DNA of 64,000 nucleotides from Streptomyces rhizosphaerihabitans (GTDB lineage Bacteria; Actinomycetota; Actinomycetes; Streptomycetales; Streptomycetaceae), in assembly GCF_025399795.1 (NCBI RefSeq), contig NZ_JAODTZ010000023.1, positions 62,001 through 126,000 on the forward strand, given 5' to 3'. The notes beneath the pieces were generated by a model. It was not told where the DNA came from. It made no database searches and saw only the letters and a program-made list of their open reading frames with translations. The position numbers were made by a program, and so were the translations under genes. Of the stretch, positions 24,271-32,787 are shown piece by piece; position 1 is the first letter of the stretch, and the number at the start of each line of letters is the position of its first letter.

Positions 24271-27216
24271 GTGCCGCAACCCCATCGGACGGACGAACAT
24301 GATCTCGTCCTCCCCAGCGGTTTCGACGACATCGTCCGAGTGATCGACCGCTATGTCGTCGACCGCCGAGCCGGCATTCCGCCCGGGCGGCAGAGCGCAC
24401 GGCACCGGCTGCCCGCCCTGTTGCTCACCCGCGAGGCGGCGGCCGACCCGATCGCGGAGGGCGGCCCCGGAGCCGGCCTCGCGGCGGACGACACCGGGCG
24501 GGGCGGGCCGGATCCGGCGCTCTCGGCCCTGGTGCACGTCTACCACCACCGCCTGCTCCGCCTCAGCACCGGTGAGACCGGCCACCTCGCCAGCCTCGCC
24601 CCGCACGCGCTGGTCGACGAGGAACTGCTCGCGTGCGACCACCCGGGCGAGGACGCCGAGGGGCAGGACGGCCCGCACGTACGGCTGCTGGACCGGGTGG
24701 CCAGACAGCTGCGCGTCACCATGCCGGACGGCTCCGGCACCTTGCGGCTGACCGAGTTCGACGCCTGTCTGTCGGTGCTGCGCGCCGCCGTCGTCGCGGG
24801 GGACGTGGCCGACGAACGACGGGCACTGCGCGACCGGATCTACGACAAGTACGCCTGGAGGTTCGGGTTCGCCTCCGAGGTCACGGCCCTCGGTGAGGAA
24901 CTCGGAGCCAAGCAGTGGTCGGCGATCACGAAACTGGTGACCACGCCACTGGCCTGGCTGTGGCGGTGGTCGTACGGCGTACGGATCGACCGCGGTGCCC
25001 GCTTGCGGTGGGTCGGCGGGATGCTGGACGAGCCGGGGCGCAGCTTCCTCAACGCCGCGATGTCCCTGCGCGACGCTCATGTGCGTTCCCGGGCCCAGGA
25101 CAGGGCCGATCAGGGAGCACCGGCCGACGCGGGTGCGGCGGCGGCTTCGGCCAGGTCCGCGGTGTCCGCCGTGTCGGCCCGCGACGAGGCCGTGGTCCGC
25201 CAGGTCCTGCTGACCGCGCTTCTCCATGACCTGACGCGGGCGGCCCGCCCGCCGGTGTGGAGCGTGCGCAGGCCACGGCGGCGATGGCCCTTCGTCCTGC
25301 TGCTCCCGACGGTCGGCGGCGACGACTCCCCGAGCCGCAAACTCCTGAACTCCTTCTCCGCCGTCTCCGAGGACGTCGGGACCTGCCCGCTGCTCGTGCT
25401 GGGCGCCGCCACGGCGGACATCCCGCCGTACGCCGTCGGCCTGCCCCGCGCCGGCGTCCCGAGCCAGGGCATCCGGCACGGGGCCCACGGCACGACGGCT
25501 CAGACGGTGGCCTCGCTGCTCGCGGCGGGCGCTTCGGGGCAACCGGTCGAAGCGGTGCGCGCCGTGCCGCTCTCACGCGTGCCCGACAACGGGACGAGCG
25601 CCGAACGGCCGGCCGTGCAACGGACCGTGCGCGCCCGCGAGCGCCGCGTGGGCGACTGGCTGCGTCCCGCGGTGGCCGCCGTGGCCGTGATGGCGGTGGT
25701 CGCCGCCGGACTGTTCCAGGTGCTGAGGCCCGGCGGGACGCACCCCCGCGCCGAGCCCGTCGCCGGGTCCCGCGCCACCGACACCTGGTGTCCGCGGGTC
25801 AGCACGGGCGAGCGCGTCGGGATCACCGACGGCAGCGACACGTGCGAGCTCGCCCATGGCCTGTACGCGCCCGAACTGCGAGCGCTCGAAGCCCGACTGG
25901 GCCGCCAGAACGCGGACGTCGACCGGACCGAGCCGTATCGCACCCTGGTCTTCTTCGCTCCGCTGAGCGTCGGCTCCACCTCCCGCCGCACCGTGCCGAC
26001 GGGCTTCCAGATGCTGCGGGGCGCGCTGCTCGCCCAGAAGGAGGTGAACGCCCTCAACCTCAAGTCCCAGATGCCGATCCGGCTGCTCGTCGCCAACGCG
26101 GGGGAGTACTTCGCATTCGGATCGCACGGCGGACTCAACACGAAGAACCACAGCGGTGTGGATGTGGCCCATATGATCGTCGACCGGATCCACCGGGACC
26201 ACATCGCCGGTGTCATCGGCCTCACACAGAGCCGTCCGGAGTCCCTCCAGGCCGCCATCGAACTCGACGCCCAGGGCGTCACGGTCCTCGGCATCGGAGT
26301 CTCGGGCCAGCCCATGGTCGAGGGCGACTCCCCGGTGTCGTACTTCCAGCTCTCGGCGCCGGACGCGCGGGTCGCGCGCATCATGGCGACCTTCGCCCGG
26401 CGCTCACCCCGGCTGGCGGCCCTGACCAAGGCCGCTCCGGGGCACACCGCGCCCGCCGCGGTCCTGGTCTTCGACCCGCACGACACGTACTTCAGCGCGG
26501 ATCTGAAGAAGCGGTTCACCGACGCCTACGGTTCGGCGGGGCCGGTCTACCCGGTGCCGTACGGCGAATCGGGCAACGACAGCCAGACGTCCTCCGTGGC
26601 GGCCGGCATCTGCGCGCTGATCCGCAGGACCGACGGTTTCGTCCTCTACGCGGGCCGGTCCAGCGTCATGTACGACCTGTTCTACTACCTGCAGAGCGAC
26701 AAGCAGTGCCGTACGCACCAGGGGCGCGTCGCCGTGCTGGCCGAGAGCGCCGCTCCCAATCTCGTGCTCCACCCGGAACTGATGGCGCAGCAGTACGGCT
26801 CGCTCAGCCTCTTCTACAACCAGTTCAGCCTGCCCGACGCCAAGGGGCCCTTCGCCACGAACTTCCGCAAGACCTACGGGGTTTCCACCGACAGCGACGC
26901 CGCCGCCGGCTACGACGCGGTGAACGTCTTCTTCCGGGTGATGAACAAGATCTCGGTCACCGACCCGCAGTTCACCCCCAGCGCTGTCGTCACCTTTCTC
27001 CAGTTGACCGGAGTCGCCGACTACGTAGGAGAGTCGGGGATCATGACCATCGGAAAGGGCCACAAGTATCCGGTGAACAAGGAGGTCGACATCCGGGAGA
27101 TCACCGGGGACGGCACCAGAATCACCGACCTGACCTGCGGAGCCGTGGCCGCGGAAGCCGCCCCGGTGACGCGCTGGGGGCCGTCAGGGAACTTCCTCTG
27201 CCCGCAGGACGACTGA
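24271..27216 (+). CDS. Membrane-anchored protein with extracellular type-1 periplasmic-binding domain
   Basis: 981-aa single-pass protein. Residues 1-460 are cytosolic: PSGFDDIVRVIDRYVVDRRA opens it and WPFVLLLPTVGG lies near 345. One helix (about 466-482; VAAVAVMAVVAAGLFQV) crosses the membrane. Residues about 505-981 are extracellular and resemble branched-chain amino-acid-type binding proteins (GFQMLRGALLAQKEVNALN, IRLLVANAGEYFAFG, IAGVIGLTQSRPESLQAAI, VTVLGIGVSGQPMV, GYDAVNVFFRVMNKI). No permease or ABC ATPase is adjacent, so a sensor role fits better than uptake. I see no GxxxxGK[ST] P-loop anywhere. GGGAGG ends 6 nt before GTG 24271; a perfect terminator follows. Ligand unknown. Confidence 0.8.
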   Translation: MPQPHRTDEHDLVLPSGFDDIVRVIDRYVVDRRAGIPPGRQSARHRLPALLLTREAAADPIAEGGPGAGLAADDTGRGGPDPALSALVHVYHHRLLRLSTGETGHLASLAPHALVDEELLACDHPGEDAEGQDGPHVRLLDRVARQLRVTMPDGSGTLRLTEFDACLSVLRAAVVAGDVADERRALRDRIYDKYAWRFGFASEVTALGEELGAKQWSAITKLVTTPLAWLWRWSYGVRIDRGARLRWVGGMLDEPGRSFLNAAMSLRDAHVRSRAQDRADQGAPADAGAAAASARSAVSAVSARDEAVVRQVLLTALLHDLTRAARPPVWSVRRPRRRWPFVLLLPTVGGDDSPSRKLLNSFSAVSEDVGTCPLLVLGAATADIPPYAVGLPRAGVPSQGIRHGAHGTTAQTVASLLAAGASGQPVEAVRAVPLSRVPDNGTSAERPAVQRTVRARERRVGDWLRPAVAAVAVMAVVAAGLFQVLRPGGTHPRAEPVAGSRATDTWCPRVSTGERVGITDGSDTCELAHGLYAPELRALEARLGRQNADVDRTEPYRTLVFFAPLSVGSTSRRTVPTGFQMLRGALLAQKEVNALNLKSQMPIRLLVANAGEYFAFGSHGGLNTKNHSGVDVAHMIVDRIHRDHIAGVIGLTQSRPESLQAAIELDAQGVTVLGIGVSGQPMVEGDSPVSYFQLSAPDARVARIMATFARRSPRLAALTKAAPGHTAPAAVLVFDPHDTYFSADLKKRFTDAYGSAGPVYPVPYGESGNDSQTSSVAAGICALIRRTDGFVLYAGRSSVMYDLFYYLQSDKQCRTHQGRVAVLAESAAPNLVLHPELMAQQYGSLSLFYNQFSLPDAKGPFATNFRKTYGVSTDSDAAAGYDAVNVFFRVMNKISVTDPQFTPSAVVTFLQLTGVADYVGESGIMTIGKGHKYPVNKEVDIREITGDGTRITDLTCGAVAAEAAPVTRWGPSGNFLCPQDD

Positions 27217-27228
27217 CGACGGCCTCGC

Positions 27229-27264
27229 GTCACGCGTCCGGGCACGGTGGCCCGGACGCGTGAC
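27229..27264 (+). terminator. Perfect 15-bp terminator hairpin
   Basis: Arms GTCACGCGTCCGGGC (27229-27243) and GCCCGGACGCGTGAC (27250-27264) with a 6-nt loop, 12 bp after the stop of the receptor-like gene. Confidence 0.9.
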
Positions 27265-27475
27265 GAAGGTCGGCAGCCGCACCGACTCCGCTGCCGGTGC
27301 ACCTCCCCGCCTCGCCGGACTGTCCGACTCCACTTCTGTGCAAGGGAGTTGAGGCAGTGAAACGCCGGCGACATGAGGCAACCCCTCGGCTTCGCCTGCC
27401 GTCCTCGTGGGGCGGGGGAGCGTCTCGGGACCAACGGGGCGACGGGGGCGAATGCCGACCAAGAGGAGAAGAACC

Positions 27476-30271
27476 TTGTTCCGAGTCCGGCGAATAGGGA
27501 TCGTCGCTGCGGTGTTACTCGCAGCGGTCGCAGGGTCGCCAGGATCGACTCAGGCACAGCAGAACACAGCCGGCTCCGCACGGTCCGCGGGACTTGCGCC
27601 GGCCGCGGACTCCGACGGCCCGCTTCCCGCCGGGTGGAGCGTCACCGGCGAGGGAGCGGCGCGACAACTGGTCTGGCGCGCGAACGCTCCGGTGCCCATC
27701 AGTGATTCAGGCGTCGCGTTCTATGCCGGGGACCGGTTCCTCGGCCGGCCCGCCGGCGCGCCGGACGGCCGTTCCTTCCGGCTCGCGCTGGGGGCGGCAC
27801 AGCTGGGGAAGCCGTCGGACCTTCAGGCACGGACCGGTGAACGGCGCCTGGACGCGGCGGGTGTTGAGCAGAACCGGCCCGCCGGGCAACGGCCCGGAAT
27901 CACGGCCCAGCCCTCGACTCGGCTTCCGGCCAACGCGGTTGACCCTGGGAAGCCGGGCGCGTACCGGACGGTCACGGGCGACTACGCGCTCGCGTCGATC
28001 CGCCTGCCCGGGTTCTCCCAGCCGGTGGAGATGCGTGCGGTGGTGGTCGCGCCCACGAACGCCCCGGGACACCGTCCGCTGGCCCTGTTCCTGCACGGCC
28101 GCCACTCCACCTGCTACACCGGCCACGGCGACGAGACCGGCGGTGAATGGCCCTGCCCGGCGGGCGCGAAGCCGATCCCGAGCTATCGGGGCTACCTCGC
28201 CGACCAGAAATTGCTGGCCTCGCAGGGATATGTGACCGTTTCCATCGCCGCCAACGGCGTCAACGGACAGGACTACGCGGCGGAGGACGGCGGCGCGCAG
28301 GCTCGATCGTCCCTGGTGCGCCAGCACTTGGCCCGCTGGGCGGACTGGGCGGCACGCCCGGCCTCGGCGCCCGCGATCGTACGACGGGCGGCCGCCGCCG
28401 ATCTGTCACGCGTCCTGCTGGTCGGCCACTCGCGCGGTGGCGAGGGCGTGAACCGGGCCGCGATGGACAGCCTCTACCCCGCTCCGGCCGACCGGGACGG
28501 CTACCGCGGGCCGGTGCGCTGGCACATCCGGGGCACCGTACTGATCGGCCCCACCATCTTCGGCCAGAACCCGGCACCCGACGTACCGTCGGCGACGATC
28601 CTGCCCGGCTGCGACGGCGATGTGTCCGACCTCCAGGGCGAGATGTACGTGGACGCGACGCGTGGGGTCAGCCGTGGTGCCGCCCTGCACAGCGCCGTCT
28701 ACATGGTCGGCGCCGACCACAACTTCTTCAACAGCGAGTGGACACCGGGCCAGGCCCAGGCACCGGCCGAGGACGACTTCTGGAGCGGGGACCAGCGGGA
28801 CCGGGTGTGCTCACCGGGCACCGCAACGAGATTGACGGCCCGTCAGCAGCAGACCGCCGGCGCGACCTACATCGCCGCCGCCGCGCGGCTGTTCGTCGCC
28901 GGTGACGACCGTGTACGGCCGCTGCTCGACGGCTCGGGCCGCCGCGCGCCCTCCGCCGACCCCGCGCGGGTCCTCACCCACGCGGTCGGCGCACGCCGCA
29001 CTCCGGCGTTCCTTCCCGACGGACCGGTCTCCGTCGACGGCGGCCGGCTGTGCCAGGAGGTGGACGAGAACGAGTCCGCGGCCTGCCTCGGCTCCGGTAC
29101 GAACGGCGTCTCGCCGCACTTCGCCCAGTGGGAGACCTCCAAGGAGCCGGGCCGGCGCGCCGTGGCGCTGCGGTGGACAGCCGTAGGCTCCCCGGTCAGG
29201 GTCCGCTCGGCGAGGCCGGTCTCGATCTCCGGCTCCCGGGCTCTGGCCATGCGTCTGATCGTTCCGCCGAACACCAGGGACACCCGGCTCGACGTCGCCC
29301 TGACCGACACCTCCGGCCACCGGGCGGTCCTGGGGCGCGTCCACCTCGACGGCCTCCCCGGAACCGGCCGCACCGCCTCCCACTGGGCCCAGGAGGTCCG
29401 GCTGCCCCTGACAGCCGCCACCCGGGCGGGAGTCGACCTGCACAGGGTGGCGACGCTTCAGATCGTCCCGCGCACCCGGTCCGGGCAGGCGTGGCTCATC
29501 GACTCATGGGGATGGCGTGCCGGAACCCCCGCCGCGCGGGCCGCGGGCCTGGCGCGCGTCGACATCGGCCGGCTGGCCGTCAAGGAGGGCGACACGGGCG
29601 TCCGGACCTACCACGTGCCGGTGAAGGTCTCCGGGCACGGGAGCGGCACGGTCCGCCTGTTCGTCGCCGATCCGGAAACGGGCCGGACCATCTCGCGTGA
29701 GGTGGCCGTGCGACCAGGCGGCCGGAGCCCTGATGTGAAGGTGGAGGTCCGGGGCAACACACGCTTCGGCTACGACGTGTCGCACGACGTCTTCGTGAAG
29801 GCGGTCCACGGCACGGTGATCGGCGCACACCGAGGCGGTGTCACCGCCCTGAACGACGATCCGGCGCCCACCCTCAAGGTGACCCCGGCCGCCGCCCGCG
29901 CCGCCGAGGGCCGGAGCCTGACCTGGCGGGTGTCCCTCTCCACCGCGGCCGACGTGGACATCTCGGCCGACATCGCCGTCCTGCCGGTCACCGGCGGCGC
30001 CGAACTGTCCACCACCGACGTCGATCCCCAATGGCTGCGGGAGAACTCAGGCAAGGAACCGCTGCCGTCACGGCCGCTGTCCCAGGTGAGCGGACTCCTC
30101 CTCTTCGCCGATGTCCCGCCCGGCCGGACGAGCGCCGAGATCACCATCCCCACCGTCGCGGACACCGTGACCGAGCCCGAGGAGACGGTACGGCTGCGCC
30201 TGACCGTCGACGACGGCACCGGTGCGCACGACGGGCCGGAGTTCACCGGCACGGTGTACGACCCCGCGTAG
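27476..30271 (+). CDS. Secreted alpha/beta hydrolase with C-terminal beta domains
   Basis: 931-aa secreted protein. A signal peptide (RVRRIGIVAAVLLAAVAG, cut near AQA) is followed by an alpha/beta-hydrolase fold (about 155-470) with oxyanion strand PLALFLHGRHSTCYT, nucleophile elbow RVLLVGHSRGGEGVNRA and an MVGADHNFFNSEW histidine loop. A galactose-binding-like region (about 545-690) and two Calx-beta-like segments (about 700-930; VKEGDTGVRTYHVPVKV; DTVTEPEETVRLRLTVDDG) follow. Start: TTG 27476 has a near-perfect AGGAG 7 nt upstream, whereas the longer ATG 27452 has only a G run. Probable esterase or polyester hydrolase; substrate unknown. Confidence 0.8.
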   Translation: MFRVRRIGIVAAVLLAAVAGSPGSTQAQQNTAGSARSAGLAPAADSDGPLPAGWSVTGEGAARQLVWRANAPVPISDSGVAFYAGDRFLGRPAGAPDGRSFRLALGAAQLGKPSDLQARTGERRLDAAGVEQNRPAGQRPGITAQPSTRLPANAVDPGKPGAYRTVTGDYALASIRLPGFSQPVEMRAVVVAPTNAPGHRPLALFLHGRHSTCYTGHGDETGGEWPCPAGAKPIPSYRGYLADQKLLASQGYVTVSIAANGVNGQDYAAEDGGAQARSSLVRQHLARWADWAARPASAPAIVRRAAAADLSRVLLVGHSRGGEGVNRAAMDSLYPAPADRDGYRGPVRWHIRGTVLIGPTIFGQNPAPDVPSATILPGCDGDVSDLQGEMYVDATRGVSRGAALHSAVYMVGADHNFFNSEWTPGQAQAPAEDDFWSGDQRDRVCSPGTATRLTARQQQTAGATYIAAAARLFVAGDDRVRPLLDGSGRRAPSADPARVLTHAVGARRTPAFLPDGPVSVDGGRLCQEVDENESAACLGSGTNGVSPHFAQWETSKEPGRRAVALRWTAVGSPVRVRSARPVSISGSRALAMRLIVPPNTRDTRLDVALTDTSGHRAVLGRVHLDGLPGTGRTASHWAQEVRLPLTAATRAGVDLHRVATLQIVPRTRSGQAWLIDSWGWRAGTPAARAAGLARVDIGRLAVKEGDTGVRTYHVPVKVSGHGSGTVRLFVADPETGRTISREVAVRPGGRSPDVKVEVRGNTRFGYDVSHDVFVKAVHGTVIGAHRGGVTALNDDPAPTLKVTPAAARAAEGRSLTWRVSLSTAADVDISADIAVLPVTGGAELSTTDVDPQWLRENSGKEPLPSRPLSQVSGLLLFADVPPGRTSAEITIPTVADTVTEPEETVRLRLTVDDGTGAHDGPEFTGTVYDPA

Positions 30272-30286
30272 CCCGCCGCTGACCCC

Positions 30287-30336
30287 GCGCGCCGGCCGGA
30301 CCCGGACCCTCGGAGCCGGGCTTCCGGCCGGCGCGC
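30287..30336. terminator. Nested hairpin terminator between converging genes
   Basis: Outer arms GCGCGCCGGCCGGA (30287-30300) and TCCGGCCGGCGCGC (30323-30336) are perfect, with an inner CCCGG (30301-30305) and CCGGG (30316-30320) stem. It can serve the secreted hydrolase and the SNase-like gene. Confidence 0.85.
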
Positions 30337-30396
30337 GGGACCGGCTTCGCAGGCGTGGACGTATGAACGCCTGCTTCTCGCCCACCACTCGGGCAG

Positions 30397-30440
30397 TTCT
30401 CGTCCGCTTCTCGTCCGCTTCGCGTCTACTTCTCGTCGAA
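30397..30440. repeat. 11-bp tandem repeat at the SNase-like gene 3-prime end
   Basis: TTCTCGTCCGC at 30397-30407 and 30408-30418, then the diverged units TTCGCGTCTAC and TTCTCGTCGAA. The last one and a half units encode the C-terminus of the SNase-like protein, so the array has partly grown out of its stop region. Confidence 0.6.
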
Positions 30441-31295
30441 GACGAGATCCTCCGGAAGACGGTTGAGCCGTACGGTGTCGCCGTTCGTGACCTCGACGAC
30501 CGTGTCGAAGCCGGTCCACTGTCCGCTGGACAGGACGAACAGCCGGTCCTCACGCTGCTCCAGATAGGGGCGGAAGCCGTCCAGGGACGGGTCACCGTCG
30601 TTCAGCTGGAGGTAGTCCGCCAGACGGCGGAAGAGCTTGGGCAGCAGCACCGCGGAGTCCGTCAGCGTGGGCCGGCCCTCCACCTTCGCCCCGCTCTGGG
30701 TCTCGTCGGCCGGCCACAGCCCCCGTCCGTCCTGACGGGCCTCTCCCGCCGCCCCGGACAGCTCCTGACGGAGGTCGACGAACAGGTTGCGGTAGAAGGT
30801 GGGGTAGGCCAGGCCTTCGGCGAGCTGATGGCGGTTGGCGGTCTGCCGGAGATGCTCGACCGTGACGGTGACGAGCTCGCCACTGGCACCCGGGGCGTCC
30901 GTCCCGCGGCCCGCCAGAGCCACACAACGCCCGTGGACGTCCGCGCTGCGGGTCAAGATGTAGCCGGGTACGGATTCGGGCGCACTGTGTTTGACGATTC
31001 CGTTCGCACCGCGCTCCACCTCCCCGAATCCAAGCCAGCCGAGCAGGGCGTCCGCGGCCTGACCCGCGTACGGCGCGGGCTGATGGAGTTCGGGCCCGTG
31101 CGGAGGCCGATAGTGGGTCTCCAGGGTGTCGATCCCGTCCAGCCGGAGCTGCGCCCCGCCGACCCGGTTGCGGCGCACCTTCCGTCCGCGCAACAGGTCC
31201 CAGTCCCCGGGATCGTCCGGAACGAAGCGAACCGAGTCGCCGTCGGGGCTGGCCCCGACGATTCTGTACGACCCTTTGATCAGCAGCATCGGCAT
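30426..31295 (-). CDS. Staphylococcal-nuclease-like (SNase) domain protein
   Basis: 289-aa protein with a thermonuclease-type OB fold in residues about 1-185. Metal and catalytic positions are recognisable: DGDSVRFVPDD, LRLDGIDTLETHY (Arg, Asp, Thr, Glu in the RLxxxDTPE-type motif), and ADVHGRCVALAG (the second Arg loop). GLAYPTFYRNLFVDLRQEL ends the fold. The C-terminal 100 residues (LLPKLFRRLADYLQLNDGD onward) are an unassigned domain. There is no signal peptide, so an intracellular nuclease or nucleic-acid binder is likely. ATG 31295 has GGGGGA 6 nt upstream. Confidence 0.8.
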   Translation of the reverse strand: MPMLLIKGSYRIVGASPDGDSVRFVPDDPGDWDLLRGRKVRRNRVGGAQLRLDGIDTLETHYRPPHGPELHQPAPYAGQAADALLGWLGFGEVERGANGIVKHSAPESVPGYILTRSADVHGRCVALAGRGTDAPGASGELVTVTVEHLRQTANRHQLAEGLAYPTFYRNLFVDLRQELSGAAGEARQDGRGLWPADETQSGAKVEGRPTLTDSAVLLPKLFRRLADYLQLNDGDPSLDGFRPYLEQREDRLFVLSSGQWTGFDTVVEVTNGDTVRLNRLPEDLVFDEK

Positions 31296-31417
31296 GGTGG
31301 TTCCCCCATCCATCGCAAGGCCCCTCCACGATGACCCGCCCGGCGTCCCGCGGCACCTCGGCGGAGCGCGATGGGTACCCGAAGTCGTGCAATGAGCGGA
31401 CCGTCGCGCGGCGTCCG

Positions 31418-31631
31418 GCAGGACGTGGCGTACGACGTGCGCTTCGGAGACGGTGCGGTTCAGCCGGGCGGGGTGGGTTCCGTAGACGATTTCACCCTCG
31501 GTCACGACCGGTTGCATCCGGCCTTGCCCGTTGACGTCGGCGGGACTTCCGGCGAACCAGGTGATGACGGCGCGGTCCTCGAGGAGAGTGACCAGTTCCA
31601 GGTGCACGGCGGGAAAACGTCGGCGTCGCAT
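31418..31631 (-). pseudogene. Metallophosphoesterase N-terminal remnant
   Basis: About 60 codons match in style the N-terminal fibronectin-like domain of Streptomyces metallophosphoesterases (purple-acid-phosphatase-like): HLELVTLLEDRAVITWFAG, then GEIVYGTHPARLNRTVSEAH. The catalytic domain is absent; the frame goes into unrelated sequence after about 31420 and then into the SNase-like gene's leader. The surrounding 31296-31798 region holds nothing else. Confidence 0.65.
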
Positions 31632-31798
31632 GCCGGTCGGGTGCCCACGCGCGGTGAACGGCGCCGGTGCCGCCGGAGGCGGGAACCTGAAGTGACACCG
31701 TGGGAGGGACGTCGCGTCCGGGCTTTCGAGGAACCGGAAGGACCCCTCGCGTCGGCGCCCCGGCGCGGAGGGGCGACGCGAGTGCGGTCCTTGAGCGC

Positions 31799-32629
31799 TC
31801 AGAACTCCTCGTGTGTCGTGGGGTCACCGCCCAGCCGCCGCCGCGGACGGTCGGCGACGGCCGCCATCTCGGCGGGGGTCAGCTCGAATCCGAAGATGTC
31901 GAGGTTCTCCCGCTGTCGCCCGGCGTCGGCGGACTTGGGAATGGGGACCGCTCCCAGTTGTGTGTGCCAGCGCAGCACGATCTGACCGGGTGTCACGCCG
32001 TGCGTCTCGGCGATCTTTCCGAGTGCCGGGTCGTCCAGGAGGCTGGTACCACGGCCCAAGGGACTCCAACTCTCCGTGACGATGCCCTTGTCGGCGTGGA
32101 ACGCGCGCAACTCGTCCTGTGGAAGGTAGGGATGGAGCTCGATCTGGTTCACCGAAGGCAGCACCCCGGTTTCCGCCTCCAGCCGGGTGAGGTGTTCGGC
32201 GGTGAAGTTCGAGACGCCGATCGAACGCACCAGGCCGGCGTCGCGGAGCTCGATCATCGCCTTCCAGGAGTCCACGTACTTGTCCACGCGAGGCAGCGGC
32301 CAGTGAATGAGGTAGAGATCGATGTAGGAGAGCCCGAGGCGGCCGCGTGACTCCTCGAAGGAGGCGAGGGTCTCGTCGTGACCGTGGTGCCTGCCCGGCA
32401 GCTTGGTGGTGACGACGATCTCCTCGCGAGGGACGTCGGCGCGGGCGACACCTCGTCCGGTGCCGGTCTCGTTGCGGTAGTTGGTGGCCGTGTCGACAAG
32501 TCGGTAGCCCATGCCGAGCGCGTGGCTCACGGCTTCCTCGGCCTGTGTGTCGTCCATCGGCCAGGTGCCCAGGCCGACGGCCGGGATCTTCGTACCGTCA
32601 TGGGCCGTGTGGGCCGGGATGCTGATCAC
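31799..32629 (-). CDS. Aldo/keto reductase (2,5-diketo-gluconate reductase type)
   Basis: 276-aa NADPH-dependent aldo/keto reductase. The full catalytic tetrad is visible: Asp and Tyr in YRLVDTATNYRNE, Lys in VVTTKLPGRHHG, and His in YLIHWPLPR. GVSNFTAEHLTRLE and the cofactor-binding PIPKSADAGRQRENLDIFGF follow. Close relatives reduce 2,5-diketo-D-gluconate and assorted aldehydes. GTG 32629 has GGAAAGG 7 nt upstream; a longer frame to 32791 lacks this. Differs from the first AKR at 1-714, which belongs to another subfamily. Confidence 0.9.
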   Translation of the reverse strand: MISIPAHTAHDGTKIPAVGLGTWPMDDTQAEEAVSHALGMGYRLVDTATNYRNETGTGRGVARADVPREEIVVTTKLPGRHHGHDETLASFEESRGRLGLSYIDLYLIHWPLPRVDKYVDSWKAMIELRDAGLVRSIGVSNFTAEHLTRLEAETGVLPSVNQIELHPYLPQDELRAFHADKGIVTESWSPLGRGTSLLDDPALGKIAETHGVTPGQIVLRWHTQLGAVPIPKSADAGRQRENLDIFGFELTPAEMAAVADRPRRRLGGDPTTHEEF

Positions 32630-32712
32630 GGGAGAGCCTTTCCGAATCTGCGAGAGGTACGTTCCCATCGTGCACGGCTGCCGCCGTCGTGGCGACATGG
32701 GCGCGCCCCTCG

Positions 32713-32780
32713 ACGCAGGGGTCCCCCGATCCCTGCGTGACCCGCCGGTGCACCGGCCCACTTGACGGGCGGGCCGGTGC
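32713..32780 (-). terminator. Two hairpins downstream of the S1 protease gene
   Basis: Arms GCACCGGCCC (32750-32759) and GGGCCGGTGC (32771-32780) form a perfect 10-bp stem starting 7 bp past the protease stop. A second stem ACGCAGGG/CCCTGCGT lies at 32713-32738. Together they end the protease transcript. Confidence 0.75.
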
Positions 32781-32787
32781 GGTCGGG

